10,052 nt of DNA from Armatimonadota bacterium. GTDB lineage: Bacteria; Armatimonadota; Zipacnadia; Zipacnadales; FEN-943. Positions 1 to 7,026 of the stretch are shown here, piece by piece. The notes under the pieces were generated by a model that saw only the letters and a program-made list of their open reading frames with translations, was not told the origin of the DNA and made no database searches. Every line of letters begins with the position of its first letter. Positions within the stretch are counted from its first letter, which is position 1. A program made the translations under genes and the position numbers. Location: the NCBI GenBank assembly GCA_026419655.1, contig JANZZA010000503.1:1-10052 (forward strand). The letters run 5' to 3'.

Positions 1-1017
1 GCCCTGAGGCGTAAGCTGGCGGCTGCCCTCACCCACTTTCGTTTCCTTACGCGCTACGTTGAGTTGGGCAACGAGTACAATTTCACTACAAAAGCAGGGG
101 ACTACGTGCGTCTGGTCTTGCGGCCGCAGCATGAGGCAATGCGCGAAGTTTTCCCCGAGGGCAAGGTTATGAACGCCGGCCTTGGCGGGGTGGCGTCTGA
201 CTGGTGGCGGGAATTTGTTGACGCGGGCGGACTGGAGTATGTTGACGCTCTCTCGGTGCATCCGGGGCATTTCCCGCGGGCGCCGGAGTTCTGGGAAGGT
301 TGGGACGGGTGGGTTTTTCGCCCGCAGATGCTTAGGGTCTTCGAGACGCTTGCCGCTCGGGGCCTTGACGCCCAAAAAGAAGTTTGGGTGACCGAGGCCT
401 ACGCGCCTAGCAGCCCTCATTTGTCATGCGTGGACATGCGTACAGCCGCTGATTACCTTGTGCGCGAATACTGTCTTCTGCTGGCCCTCGGCACGCGGGT
501 GGTCGAGTGGTATCAGTTCCGCGACGGCACATGGTTCTCGGCTGCTCCCAGGCCGGACGACGTAGAATACAACTTTGGGATTGTGTACGCCGACTTCAAC
601 CCCAAGCCGCAGAATGTTGCCTATGGGGGGATGACAGAGCAGCTTGAGGGCGCCGCGTGTATAGGGCGGCTAGACCTAGGCGCGGACGACCTTTACGGAG
701 TACGTTTCCGCCACGGGGAGGGCGAGTTTGTTGACGTGTTGTGGAGCTACCGGGAGCGGCATGAATGTGACCTGGCCTGGTGGCCGCCGGAGCAGTTTGC
801 GGGCAAGCATCGCATGCCTTCCGAGCCGTGGGTGGAGCGATGGAAGGCGCCGGTCGAGGTAAGTCTGCCGGCCTCTGGCGGCGTCACCGTGACCGACCTT
901 ATGGGCAATTCCCGGCGCCTCCAGCCCATCCGGGGGCAGGTACGCCTCCGCCTAACGGGAAGCCCGATCTATGTCCGCGGCCTCGGTGCTTTGCCAGTCA
1001 GCCGCAAGGTCTGGTGA
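1..1017 (+). CDS. Glycoside hydrolase with TIM-barrel fold, 5'-truncated by the window edge
   Basis: The frame is open from base 1 and ends at TGA 1015-1017, leaving 338 visible residues; the true start lies outside the window. The visible part looks like the second half of a clan GH-A (beta/alpha)8 barrel. ELGNEYN carries a candidate acid/base Glu (visible residue 25, bases 73-75), and KEVWVTEAYAP carries a candidate nucleophile Glu (codon 394-396) at the end of a later strand. DALSVHPGHFP and VVEWYQFRDG look like other barrel strands. The last 100 or so residues, ending near GSPIYVRGL, resemble the beta-sandwich that often follows such barrels (GH39/GH5-like). It should hydrolyse a glycosidic bond with retention, but I cannot name the substrate or the exact family. 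It converges on the GH42-like gene across a 309-bp repeat-filled spacer. The fold call is fairly secure; the family is not. Confidence 0.7.
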   Translation, partial: ALRRKLAAALTHFRFLTRYVELGNEYNFTTKAGDYVRLVLRPQHEAMREVFPEGKVMNAGLGGVASDWWREFVDAGGLEYVDALSVHPGHFPRAPEFWEGWDGWVFRPQMLRVFETLAARGLDAQKEVWVTEAYAPSSPHLSCVDMRTAADYLVREYCLLLALGTRVVEWYQFRDGTWFSAAPRPDDVEYNFGIVYADFNPKPQNVAYGGMTEQLEGAACIGRLDLGADDLYGVRFRHGEGEFVDVLWSYRERHECDLAWWPPEQFAGKHRMPSEPWVERWKAPVEVSLPASGGVTVTDLMGNSRRLQPIRGQVRLRLTGSPIYVRGLGALPVSRKVW

Positions 1018-1067
1018 CGGTTGCGATTGGCTGCCGGCACGGCCCACTAAAAAATGTGCGCGGTGGC

Positions 1068-1118
1068 AGCAGCACCAAAAAGCTTGGGAGGGGGTCTGGC
1101 GCAAACCTTTTCAAAGGA
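1068..1118 (+). repeat. G-rich dispersed repeat, degenerate copy 1
   Basis: The segment runs from a gcagcacc...aaaaagc start through GGGGGTCTGG to aaccttttcaaagg. The same order of blocks occurs intact at 4741-4815 on the other strand and in decayed form at 8588-8656. Here the long palindrome is broken: the right arm is replaced by sequence that runs into the inverted-repeat element starting at 1116. It lies in the spacer between two convergent genes. Confidence 0.5.
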
Positions 1119-1238
1119 GACTGTTGCAAAAGTCGCTTCCCGGCTTCCCGGGCAGGTTTACAGGTCCAAGGTCGGGCCGCGTAGCTGTCCAGCTCCTTCG
1201 CTTCAGGCCGGCTGACCTGAGGTTCTGCAACAGTCACC
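1116..1238. repeat. 123-bp element with 13-bp terminal inverted repeats
   Basis: The left end GGAGACTGTTGCA (1116-1128) and the right end TGCAACAGTCACC (1226-1238) are inverted copies with one mismatch. The inner ten bases are a perfect match. Nothing inside resembles a gene. The inner sequence contains small hairpins, for example CCCGG-ctt-CCCGGG. The ends match a subterminal motif of the MITE at 8121-8332 and the motif at 6496-6513. It looks like a small non-autonomous element or the remnant of one; only a trivial AAA flanks both ends, so no convincing target duplication can be claimed. Confidence 0.45.
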
Positions 1239-1262
1239 AAATGGTTTTCTGCAGAAACATGT

Positions 1263-1281
1263 CCTCGCGCTGGGCGCGAGG
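1263..1281 (-). terminator. Hairpin downstream of the GH42-like gene
   Basis: CCTCGCGC (1263-1270) and GCGCGAGG (1274-1281) form a perfect 8-bp stem with a 3-base loop, 46 bases beyond the stop codon of the minus-strand GH42-like gene. On that strand the stem is followed by ACATGTTTC, so the U-tract is poor. It may be a weak terminator or only an RNA-stabilising 3' hairpin. A perfect 12-base palindrome TTTCTGCAGAAA lies next to it at 1246-1257. Confidence 0.35.
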
Positions 1282-1326
1282 CAGCGGTACTCGTCAGCAC
1301 AAAGCGCTGGCGCCACGCCGTTGCCG

Positions 1327-4300
1327 CTATGTGTCCGGGGGTATGTTGACGACGCACGACACCGCCAGGTCCCGGTGGCCAAAGGCGGCGCTCGCAACAA
1401 TCTCCACCGTACCAAAGTAGCGAAGGTATTTCCTATTCTCGTAGTCGTAGCGGAACCCCAGAGCGCGAAACGGGAAGGCGTCAGAATACGTGCAGACAAC
1501 TCCGGCGCTTCTCTCGCGGCCTAGCTGAATCCTTACCCCAGGTATGGGCACAAACGTCAACGTTACATGACCGGGAGCAGCCTCGACTTCCGGCGGGAAG
1601 GCCACCACGCTAATCTCAAGGAAATCATCGTCGCGCAAGCGTGCCTCGATACGTGCTGGAATTCGGTCCTCGGCCCGCCGCAGGGATGCGAGGGCCTTGG
1701 CGTACCTGCCAGCGGCGAGCGCTTCGCGGGCCCGGGTCAGATGAGCGCGATGGGGGCGAGTGGCGTCGGCAGGCAGGCCGGCTATACTCGCCTCCAGGTT
1801 CGCAAGGGCTCGCTCGACCGCTGCAGGGGCAACCTCGGCCTCAAACAACAGCACGGCGCTGCGGTGGGCTGGTACGGATACGGCCGCCTCTATGTCGTCC
1901 CTGGGGGCTTCGCCCAAGGCAGCGGAGGTCGCCAGGTCTGTAATGCGCACCCGCCCCACATCCTGGGGCAGCAGGTCAGGGGCAACCCGCAGTCGTGCCT
2001 CGACCTGCACGTCCGTGATATTCGTCAAAATGACAATGGCGTTCACGCTGTCCGAAAGGGTGAAGGCCTCGATGGCAGCCCTCGGCGGCAGGGGCACTCT
2101 GTAGCCCAGCTCCACCTTGAGGTCTCCATCAGCGGGTATATCGTCTACGTGGCGGGTGCCACTGGGATATACGTCGGCTCCCCTCCCCCACACGCCCAGG
2201 GTAGCAGGGGGAAGGCCCTGCGGCGTCACCAGCCGCACATAGTACGTCCCCGCTGGCGCGGGAGGGTCAATGGTCACTTCGTGCCGCGCATTGTCGGTCA
2301 GCTCGTCGGCAGGGAAAGTGCGCCGCGCAATAACCCGTCCGTCTCGCCCGCCCGCGAGAACCTCTATCGTCAGCGAGTAATCGGTGATGGTCTTGGTATA
2401 GGTCGGATTGAACACGGCCACGGAACCCAGGCCGTCGCGCGTAGCCAGGAAGGTTTGCCCCACACTCCTGTGGCCCGCCAGGTCAAAAGGCATGTCATGG
2501 CCGTCGGTTATGGTCTCCACTTGTCTTGCAAAGAGGGGCCGGTCCGTCGTCGCTTCAAGGCGGATGTATCGGGCGCCGCGGTCGTCAATCAGCCGCTCCA
2601 GGTCGTCGAAAAGTGTGGCAGCGTCAGGGGCGAAGCGCACGACGTTGGCACCGGCGTTGGCAAAAGCGTCCCGCCCACGGCGCTTCAGCATTTCATCTTC
2701 CACTGCGTTGCGGCCAATCAATACCAGGAGCCCGCCCGCTGACGCATACTTCCGCAGCACCCGCACGCAGTCCTCTGACATGACCACGTTCTCCGCACAA
2801 ATCACCACTGGGCAGTCGGTAAAGTCACGGGCAAGCAACTGGTCGTCGCAAAGGATACGATAGCCAATCTGGCGGCGAGTGAACTCACGGTGAAGCTCCG
2901 TCCACAGGGGCGAAAAACCGTCCAGCGTCCACGTGGGCTGAGCAAAGTAAAGCCCGACTTTCTCGCGGACGGGCCAGGCGTCGTCGAAGTGGGCCTCAAC
3001 GGCGTGCCACTCCGTGAGGATGCGCCGAATCTCTTCCTGGGCAGGCGTCCCCTTGACACCCCATTCGCCGTCAGGCAGGTCGCCGCGCCATTGGATGAAG
3101 CCCATGTGCCAGGCGCCCGTGCCCACCGATTCCCAAAAGTAGCGCCGGGCGGTCTCCGGAGTGTAGGAGGTGCCACCCCCGCGCGCCCTGGGATTGGTCT
3201 TCTTGTAGGCCAGCCGGACAGGACACAAGGGCTTTCCAAAAGTGCCCGCTGAGCGCATCCACATGAGGTTGTAAAGGTCTGGGTCGTCGTCCTGCATTAT
3301 CTGCCCCATCTCCCAGCCATCGCCCACACCAGCGTAAAGGTTAAGGTCCACGCCCATCTCGGTCGCCCATCGCCCGTGGAAAAGGTCTCCGTGATTGCAG
3401 GTGACGACAAGGCGGGACGGGTCGGCCGCTTTGGTAGCGTCAAAGTGATACTGAAAACGCTCGGCCATGGCAACGTTGCGATAGCGCAGCCACTCCAGCG
3501 TCGGCAGGTCGCGCGGGAGGGGAGGCTTGGGCGGATTGATTTCGGAGAAGTCAGTGTAGTTCGTTTCCCAGGCCTCGTTGAGGTCTGCTATCGTCTTGTA
3601 CCGTAACCTTAACCAGGCGCGATAATGCGCCACGGCATCGGGCGCGTAGTCGGTCCAGGGCCCGCCACCATACGTCGGGTAAAGGGCTTCGCCGCCCATG
3701 CACCAGTAAAGGAGATTCGGAACGTCGCGCAACGCGGAAACCACGGCCGTAATATAGCGGCGGGTGCCGTCAACGATTACGGGCTGGTCAATGCTCGGCC
3801 ACGGGGCGAGCTTGCCGAACATGCCGGCCATGATAGGCCTGCCCCCGGCGTCCAGCATGGCGATGTCAGGGAAGCGCTCGATGAACCAGTCCGGATAGTA
3901 AGGAAAGCCGCCGTTGTTCCAGTTGCCCACTGCGTAGTCGAAGTACATCCCGGCGGCGACGATGCGACCGACCGCGCCGTGGCGCAGGCCAATGGAGTAG
4001 TGGTCCGGGGCCGGTGCGACGAGGGCCTGGTCACCGTCAGCAGTGCGGACCCAAAGCTCCAGGTCGTCGGCCACGGGGCGCCGATTAACGTAGGCCGCCC
4101 CTTCGGCATAGACGTCGCGGCCACGTGCCCAGGCGCCGATGGCCGGCCCGGTAGGGTCCGACTGCTCGACGTAGTACATGCCCGGCGGCAGCTCCTCGAA
4201 AGTGAGCCACACAAGCTGGTTGTCGCGCACGTTGGTGAATACGGCCTGCGCTAGCGGGCGTGGAGCAACCTTGCCCCATTCGTCGGGCGCAGAAGAGTAA

Positions 4301-4689
4301 AGTGAAAGGGTACAGCCACTGCCTTCCGTGACGAAAGTGGGCGTGCAGAGGGCGACCCCCGCAAAGGGCATGGTCGCGCGGAAAGTCTGTCCCAGGTGCG
4401 TCGTGTCGCGAAGGCCCACCAGGCTGGGTATACCCGCGCCGTATGGCGCCGAGGGGTCGTCTGTCGGGACCCACATAGAGCCGCTGCCTACAGCATTGGC
4501 TCCGTGCTCGCGCATCTGCAAAAGCTCCGAAAGCTCGTCGTCAAAGGAAAAGCCGACGTACTCGCACGGCCGCCGGCAGGTATCAAAGTAAAGTGGACTG
4601 AGCAGTGACCGGGGAGCAACAGGAGCGTCCTTCACGTCGGCCTGCATGCTCACGCCCACCAGCAACCCAAGCACGGGACCGACCAACAT
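1327..4689 (-). CDS. Large exported GH42-like glycosidase-fold protein with duplicated beta-sandwich domain
   Basis: 1120 residues. ATG at 4689 is supported by GAGGAG seven bases upstream. Residues 1-17 look like a signal peptide (hydrophobic core, likely cut after SMQA), though the n-region has no Lys or Arg. The barrel seems to begin near residue 36 and resume at about 228-570. NLLYWCMGGEA places a candidate acid/base at Glu334. HYRAWLRLRYKTIADLNEAW (355-374) and WHMGFIQWRG (527-536) match the pattern of GH42 beta-galactosidases. Residues 578-668 resemble the GH42 trimerisation (GATase-like) domain. Two copies of a beta-sandwich of about 120 residues occur at roughly 94-215 and 740-865, sharing GQTF-AT, P-G-YYV and G-W-RG-DVY. 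An Ig-like stretch (870-950), a helical Ala-rich stretch (953-1013) and a C-terminal beta domain follow. I see no obvious nucleophile Glu, so activity is unproven. The gene lies downstream of the oxidoreductase on the same strand, probably in one unit. Confidence 0.75.
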   Translation of the reverse strand: MLVGPVLGLLVGVSMQADVKDAPVAPRSLLSPLYFDTCRRPCEYVGFSFDDELSELLQMREHGANAVGSGSMWVPTDDPSAPYGAGIPSLVGLRDTTHLGQTFRATMPFAGVALCTPTFVTEGSGCTLSLYSSAPDEWGKVAPRPLAQAVFTNVRDNQLVWLTFEELPPGMYYVEQSDPTGPAIGAWARGRDVYAEGAAYVNRRPVADDLELWVRTADGDQALVAPAPDHYSIGLRHGAVGRIVAAGMYFDYAVGNWNNGGFPYYPDWFIERFPDIAMLDAGGRPIMAGMFGKLAPWPSIDQPVIVDGTRRYITAVVSALRDVPNLLYWCMGGEALYPTYGGGPWTDYAPDAVAHYRAWLRLRYKTIADLNEAWETNYTDFSEINPPKPPLPRDLPTLEWLRYRNVAMAERFQYHFDATKAADPSRLVVTCNHGDLFHGRWATEMGVDLNLYAGVGDGWEMGQIMQDDDPDLYNLMWMRSAGTFGKPLCPVRLAYKKTNPRARGGGTSYTPETARRYFWESVGTGAWHMGFIQWRGDLPDGEWGVKGTPAQEEIRRILTEWHAVEAHFDDAWPVREKVGLYFAQPTWTLDGFSPLWTELHREFTRRQIGYRILCDDQLLARDFTDCPVVICAENVVMSEDCVRVLRKYASAGGLLVLIGRNAVEDEMLKRRGRDAFANAGANVVRFAPDAATLFDDLERLIDDRGARYIRLEATTDRPLFARQVETITDGHDMPFDLAGHRSVGQTFLATRDGLGSVAVFNPTYTKTITDYSLTIEVLAGGRDGRVIARRTFPADELTDNARHEVTIDPPAPAGTYYVRLVTPQGLPPATLGVWGRGADVYPSGTRHVDDIPADGDLKVELGYRVPLPPRAAIEAFTLSDSVNAIVILTNITDVQVEARLRVAPDLLPQDVGRVRITDLATSAALGEAPRDDIEAAVSVPAHRSAVLLFEAEVAPAAVERALANLEASIAGLPADATRPHRAHLTRAREALAAGRYAKALASLRRAEDRIPARIEARLRDDDFLEISVVAFPPEVEAAPGHVTLTFVPIPGVRIQLGRERSAGVVCTYSDAFPFRALGFRYDYENRKYLRYFGTVEIVASAAFGHRDLAVSCVVNIPPDT

Positions 4690-4696
4690 ATCTCAT

Positions 4697-4702
4697 CTCC
4701 TC
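4697..4702 (-). promoter_or_regulatory. Ribosome binding site of the GH42-like gene
   Basis: GAGGAG on the minus strand, with seven bases between it and ATG 4689. It decides the start codon of the long gene. Confidence 0.7.
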
Positions 4703-4740
4703 GCTGCGCCGGCGAGTCGCGGGTCATTCTGCTAATGCCG

Positions 4741-4815
4741 CAAAAACTTTTTCTGGGGGCAACCCTTTGAAAAGGGTTGTCCCCCAGACCCCCTTCTAAA
4801 ACTTTTTCCTGCTCT
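4741..4815 (-). repeat. G-rich palindromic repeat, intact copy 2
   Basis: The core is a hairpin: CTGGGGG-C-AACCCTT (4753-4767), loop TGAA, then AAGGGTT-G-T-CCCCCAG (4772-4787), giving 15 pairs with a single bulged T at 4780. AAAACTTTTT-type blocks flank both sides, and ACCCCCTTC follows the right arm. Degenerate copies occur at 1068-1118 and 8588-8656. It fills most of the 178 bases between the oxidoreductase and the GH42-like gene, which share a strand. It could slow or partly end transcription between them, but neither strand has a proper U-tract directly after the stem. Translations across it give a proline/glycine/lysine-rich peptide that should not be called a gene. Confidence 0.75.
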
Positions 4816-4867
4816 TTGAGCCACCCGTGCCGCCCGCTCCGTGCCCAAGGCGCAAGCCAGCTTGACG

Positions 4868-5836
4868 TCACCAGGCCTCGCGGTAGATGCGCTCAACCAG
4901 TTCCATGGTGCGCACGGCATCGGGGAAGCAGGTTTCTGGCTCCTGATTGGCCTTGATTGAGTCGATGAAATGGCGATTCTCGTGCCAGAAGCCGTAGTAC
5001 TTGTGGCGCTCTTCGCTGCCTGCAACTCCCCAGGGCGTCAGCTCTTCCACGCGAAGCTGGTCGTCTTTGTGGATGACGGCCTCGCGGTCCGCGTCACAGA
5101 AGGCCGAGATGCCAAAGCCGTGCATCTCGAAGGTATGCACGCGGCCGCCTACCATCCAGCTTGTGAGCAGCACGCCCACCGCGCCAGTGTCGAACTCGAT
5201 GAGGGCGTTGAAGCTGGTGTCGAAATGGCGGGTGAGCTTCCGCACAGATGAGGCTACTTTGACCGCCTCAGCGCCAACCATGAAGCGGAGGGCATCCACG
5301 GCATGAATGGCATCGCAGGTTAGCACGTCGCTGGCTCCGTCGTAATACGGGCCCCCAGCTCGATAGTCCTTGTAAAAGCAAGCCACCGCCTGGTGTATCC
5401 AGCCCCCCTCGGCCCGCACGCGGTCGCGACAATACCGAAGCACCGGAATGAAGCGGCGGTTGAAAGCTACCATGGTCAGGCAGCCATTCTGCTCGGCGAG
5501 GTGGGCGAACTGGCGGGTCTGCTCAGCGTGCACGCCCGGCGGCTTTTCGATGAAAACGTGGAGCTTCCGGCGCAGGCACCAGACCACTATGTCGTGCAGG
5601 TGATGGGGCGGCATGAGCACATACACCGCCTGTGGTGCTGTTTCTTCTATCATCTTTTTGTAGTCGGTGTAGCGCCGCTCGATGCCAAAACGGTCGGCCG
5701 TGGCGTTGAGCTTCTCTTCAATAAGATCGCAAAGCCCAACCATCTCCACGTCGTCGAACTCTGCCAGGGAGGGATAATGCACGCTGTTGGCCATCCCGCC
5801 AGCGCCTATTAGAGCCACACGGATCTTGTCACTCAT
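4868..5836 (-). CDS. Gfo/Idh/MocA family NAD(P)-dependent oxidoreductase
   Basis: 322 residues, the usual length for the family. The start at ATG 5836 (MSDKIRVAL) is chosen because AAGGAGA lies nine bases upstream and the Rossmann fold begins at once; a 17-residue upstream extension in frame is unlikely. VALIGAGGMANSVHYPSL (8-24) is the dinucleotide-binding loop, HVFIEKPPG (93-101) is the EKP signature, and CDAIHAVD (174-181) holds the conserved His178 and Asp181 of the C-terminal catalytic domain. Members oxidise or reduce hydroxyls of sugars, inositols and similar compounds in the cytoplasm; the substrate cannot be read from the sequence. It is followed on the same strand by the GH42-like gene, which fits processing of a released sugar. 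A MITE-like element is inserted about 100 bases upstream of the start. Confidence 0.88.
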   Translation of the reverse strand: MSDKIRVALIGAGGMANSVHYPSLAEFDDVEMVGLCDLIEEKLNATADRFGIERRYTDYKKMIEETAPQAVYVLMPPHHLHDIVVWCLRRKLHVFIEKPPGVHAEQTRQFAHLAEQNGCLTMVAFNRRFIPVLRYCRDRVRAEGGWIHQAVACFYKDYRAGGPYYDGASDVLTCDAIHAVDALRFMVGAEAVKVASSVRKLTRHFDTSFNALIEFDTGAVGVLLTSWMVGGRVHTFEMHGFGISAFCDADREAVIHKDDQLRVEELTPWGVAGSEERHKYYGFWHENRHFIDSIKANQEPETCFPDAVRTMELVERIYREAW

Positions 5837-5844
5837 AACAACAT

Positions 5845-5851
5845 TCTCCTT
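5845..5851 (-). promoter_or_regulatory. Ribosome binding site of the oxidoreductase gene
   Basis: AAGGAGA on the minus strand ends about nine bases before ATG 5836 and selects this start over the upstream in-frame codons. Confidence 0.7.
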
Positions 5852-5925
5852 CGCACCATCGCTGTCTCGGCGTGTCCTACGACGCACCGCATGGCGGGTT
5901 CTCCACCCAAGAGGCTAGACCTGCG

Positions 5926-5934
5926 GGTTTCTAC
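5926..5934. repeat. Left target-site duplicate of the MITE
   Basis: GGTTTCTAC abuts the left terminal inverted repeat and is repeated exactly in direct orientation at 6146-6154. Confidence 0.8.
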
Positions 5935-6145
5935 GGGAGTAATTCGGTGTTCTAAGGATACTGCGCGAAAAGTTTCTGCAGCGCCTGGCAGATGCTCCCC
6001 GGGGCAAAAGGTGAGGCGCACAAGTTTGTACGCTTTTGTGGCCCTGTATAAGTCAGCACCGGGTTTTGGACAGACCACCAAGGTGACCCTCCAGGCCTTA
6101 CTCTTTCCTGCCCGGAAGAAAATCCTCAGCAAATTGAATACTCCC
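5935..6145 (-). mobile_element. 211-bp MITE-like element, copy 1, with 9-bp target duplication
   Basis: The left end is GGGAGTAATTC and the right end is GAATACTCCC, inverted copies differing by one inserted base. Weaker pairing (AAGGAT against GAGGAT) extends the inverted repeat to nearly 28 bases. It is flanked directly by perfect GGTTTCTAC duplicates at 5926-5934 and 6146-6154. Its reverse complement aligns end to end with 8121-8332 at roughly 80 percent identity by eye, with only small indels. It encodes no transposase, so it must be moved in trans or be dead. The strand is given so that both copies read in the same direction. It sits upstream of the oxidoreductase gene and could carry or separate regulatory signals; I found no convincing promoter in it. 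Confidence 0.85.
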
Positions 6146-6154
6146 GGTTTCTAC
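6146..6154. repeat. Right target-site duplicate of the MITE
   Basis: GGTTTCTAC directly follows the right terminal inverted repeat of the element and matches 5926-5934 exactly. Confidence 0.8.
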
Positions 6155-6594
6155 GCGTTCCGTAACACACTCATCAGGCAAAGCCTCGCTGGATATGCCG
6201 GAGCACTTCCGCTCAGGCCCAGGAGGAGGATACTGGGCCTGCATCCAGAGTACGCCTGCCCACAGCCTTCGCCCCCTGCCCAGGTAGAGAATGCCGTCGA
6301 AGGGAGCGAGCGTAAAGCCGACAAGAAGGTTGCAGAAGCGGGTGTGAGACATCAACGGCAATGCAAAATCTCCCCTGAAAAAATGCCACTAGAGAAGGTT
6401 TGCGAGAGTCGTTTTTGCGCATCCTAAACGCGGTCACCAGTAAAGGGGCAGGTGCCCGGGGTTGTACCCTTTCCCGAATCCGGGTAAGCCAACGCCGACT
6501 TTTGCAACAGTCGCCAGTAGTAATCCCCCGCCGACGTTTGAGAAGGACCGCTAAGTGCTGCAGCGGGACGAAAGGCGCCTCCAGGCCCAGGCTT
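6155..6594. other. Intergenic region downstream of the Nudix gene
   Basis: These 440 bases lie between the MITE and the Nudix stop codon. They contain the upstream part of the doubtful small ORF (to 6361), a hairpin-forming motif CGACT-tttgcaac-AGTCG at 6496-6513, and a CCCG-aatc-CGGG hairpin near 6473-6484. I see no clear terminator for the MoxR-Nudix operon and no RNA gene. Confidence 0.5.
6496..6513 (+). repeat. TGCAACAGTC repeat motif in a small hairpin
   Basis: CGACT and AGTCG form a perfect 5-bp stem around an 8-base loop. The 17 bases at 6496-6512 are exactly the reverse complement of 1119-1135 at the left end of the element in the first spacer. The same TGCAACAGTC core lies at 8300-8309 in the second MITE copy. 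It is probably a fragment or solo end of the same element family. Confidence 0.45.
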
Positions 6595-7026
6595 TCAGCG
6601 AGGCTGGTAAAGCAGGTCAAGCGCCGCTTGGACGACTTGCCGCTCGTTGTCATAAGTGAGGCGGGCCATAGCCTCGCAAGGTGCTAGCCAAAGAGCCCGG
6701 TCGAAGTCCGGGTCCGGCAAGGCCGTCGTCGGAGAAAGAGGCCACATCAGGAAATAAGTCGTCCGCTTCGTGCGGCGCTGGCCGTCCGCGCGGTCGGTGA
6801 ATTGATGCTCGGTGTCGCGGAGAGCACAAAGGACCTCCGCCAGAACACCGGTTTCTTCCCGGACTTCGCGGACGGCGGTGGCCTGCGGTTGCTCGCCATC
6901 CCGTATACGGCCCTTGGGTAAGCGCCACTCGTCCGGCGAGACGCGGTGAAGCACCAGCACTTCAAGACCACCAGCGCCAACCCTGACCACACAGCCACCT
7001 GCAGCGCGAACAACTTCTAAGGCCAT
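6595..7026 (-). CDS. Nudix hydrolase
   Basis: 143 residues with a complete Nudix box at 39-61: G39, E45, then REVREETGV at 53-61, which supplies the metal-binding glutamates. It is preceded by EWRLPKGRIRDGE, common in MutT/diadenosine-polyphosphate-type enzymes. It should hydrolyse a nucleoside diphosphate linked to some group X in the cytoplasm; the substrate cannot be settled. ATG 7026 is chosen because its A is also the last base of the TGA of the upstream MoxR gene (TGATG), with GGAGGAG some 14 bases before it, so translation is probably coupled. The same frame stays open upstream, but only across the MoxR gene. The protein is just the Nudix domain with short flanks. Confidence 0.85.
   Translation of the reverse strand: MALEVVRAAGGCVVRVGAGGLEVLVLHRVSPDEWRLPKGRIRDGEQPQATAVREVREETGVLAEVLCALRDTEHQFTDRADGQRRTKRTTYFLMWPLSPTTALPDPDFDRALWLAPCEAMARLTYDNERQVVQAALDLLYQPR

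Larger units (their letters stand above)
5833..6361 (-). pseudogene. Possible small ORF interrupted by the MITE insertion
   Basis: On the minus strand an ORF can start at TTG 6361, with AGGGGAG at 6370-6376 eight bases upstream, or at ATG 6352 (MSHTRFCNLLVG). It runs 69 codons from the ATG and then enters the MITE at 6145, where it stops after 15 foreign codons. If the 211-bp element and one 9-bp duplicate are removed, the frame continues for 30 codons. It then ends at a TGA that overlaps the oxidoreductase ATG as ATGA, a spacing typical of coupled operon genes. The rebuilt product is about 99 residues and I recognise no family. In GC-rich DNA such open frames arise by chance, so this is a weak call. 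Confidence 0.22.

Noticed and set aside
1567..2742. Long plus-strand open frame of 391 codons
   Set aside because: It is antisense to the GH42-like gene, with low-complexity composition and no domain pattern. The minus-strand frame has clear motifs.
3625..4254. Plus-strand open frame of 209 codons
   Set aside because: Shadow of the GH42-like gene, explained by high GC.
4753..4787. Classic intrinsic terminator for the oxidoreductase gene
   Set aside because: The stem is strong, but on that strand A-rich sequence follows it, and T-tracts are not placed correctly on either strand.
4732..5025. Minus-strand frame with a glycine/lysine/proline-rich tail across the palindrome
   Set aside because: It is read through the G-rich repeat and overlaps a real gene; such peptides are common false calls from this repeat type.
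5393..5812. Plus-strand frame of 139 codons
   Set aside because: Antisense to the Gfo/Idh/MocA gene, which has all family motifs.
5891..6427. Plus-strand frame sharing peptide similarity with a minus-strand frame at 8018-8353
   Set aside because: The similarity comes from the duplicated MITE. Both strands match equally well and indels break the frames, so it is nucleotide repeat homology, not a protein family.
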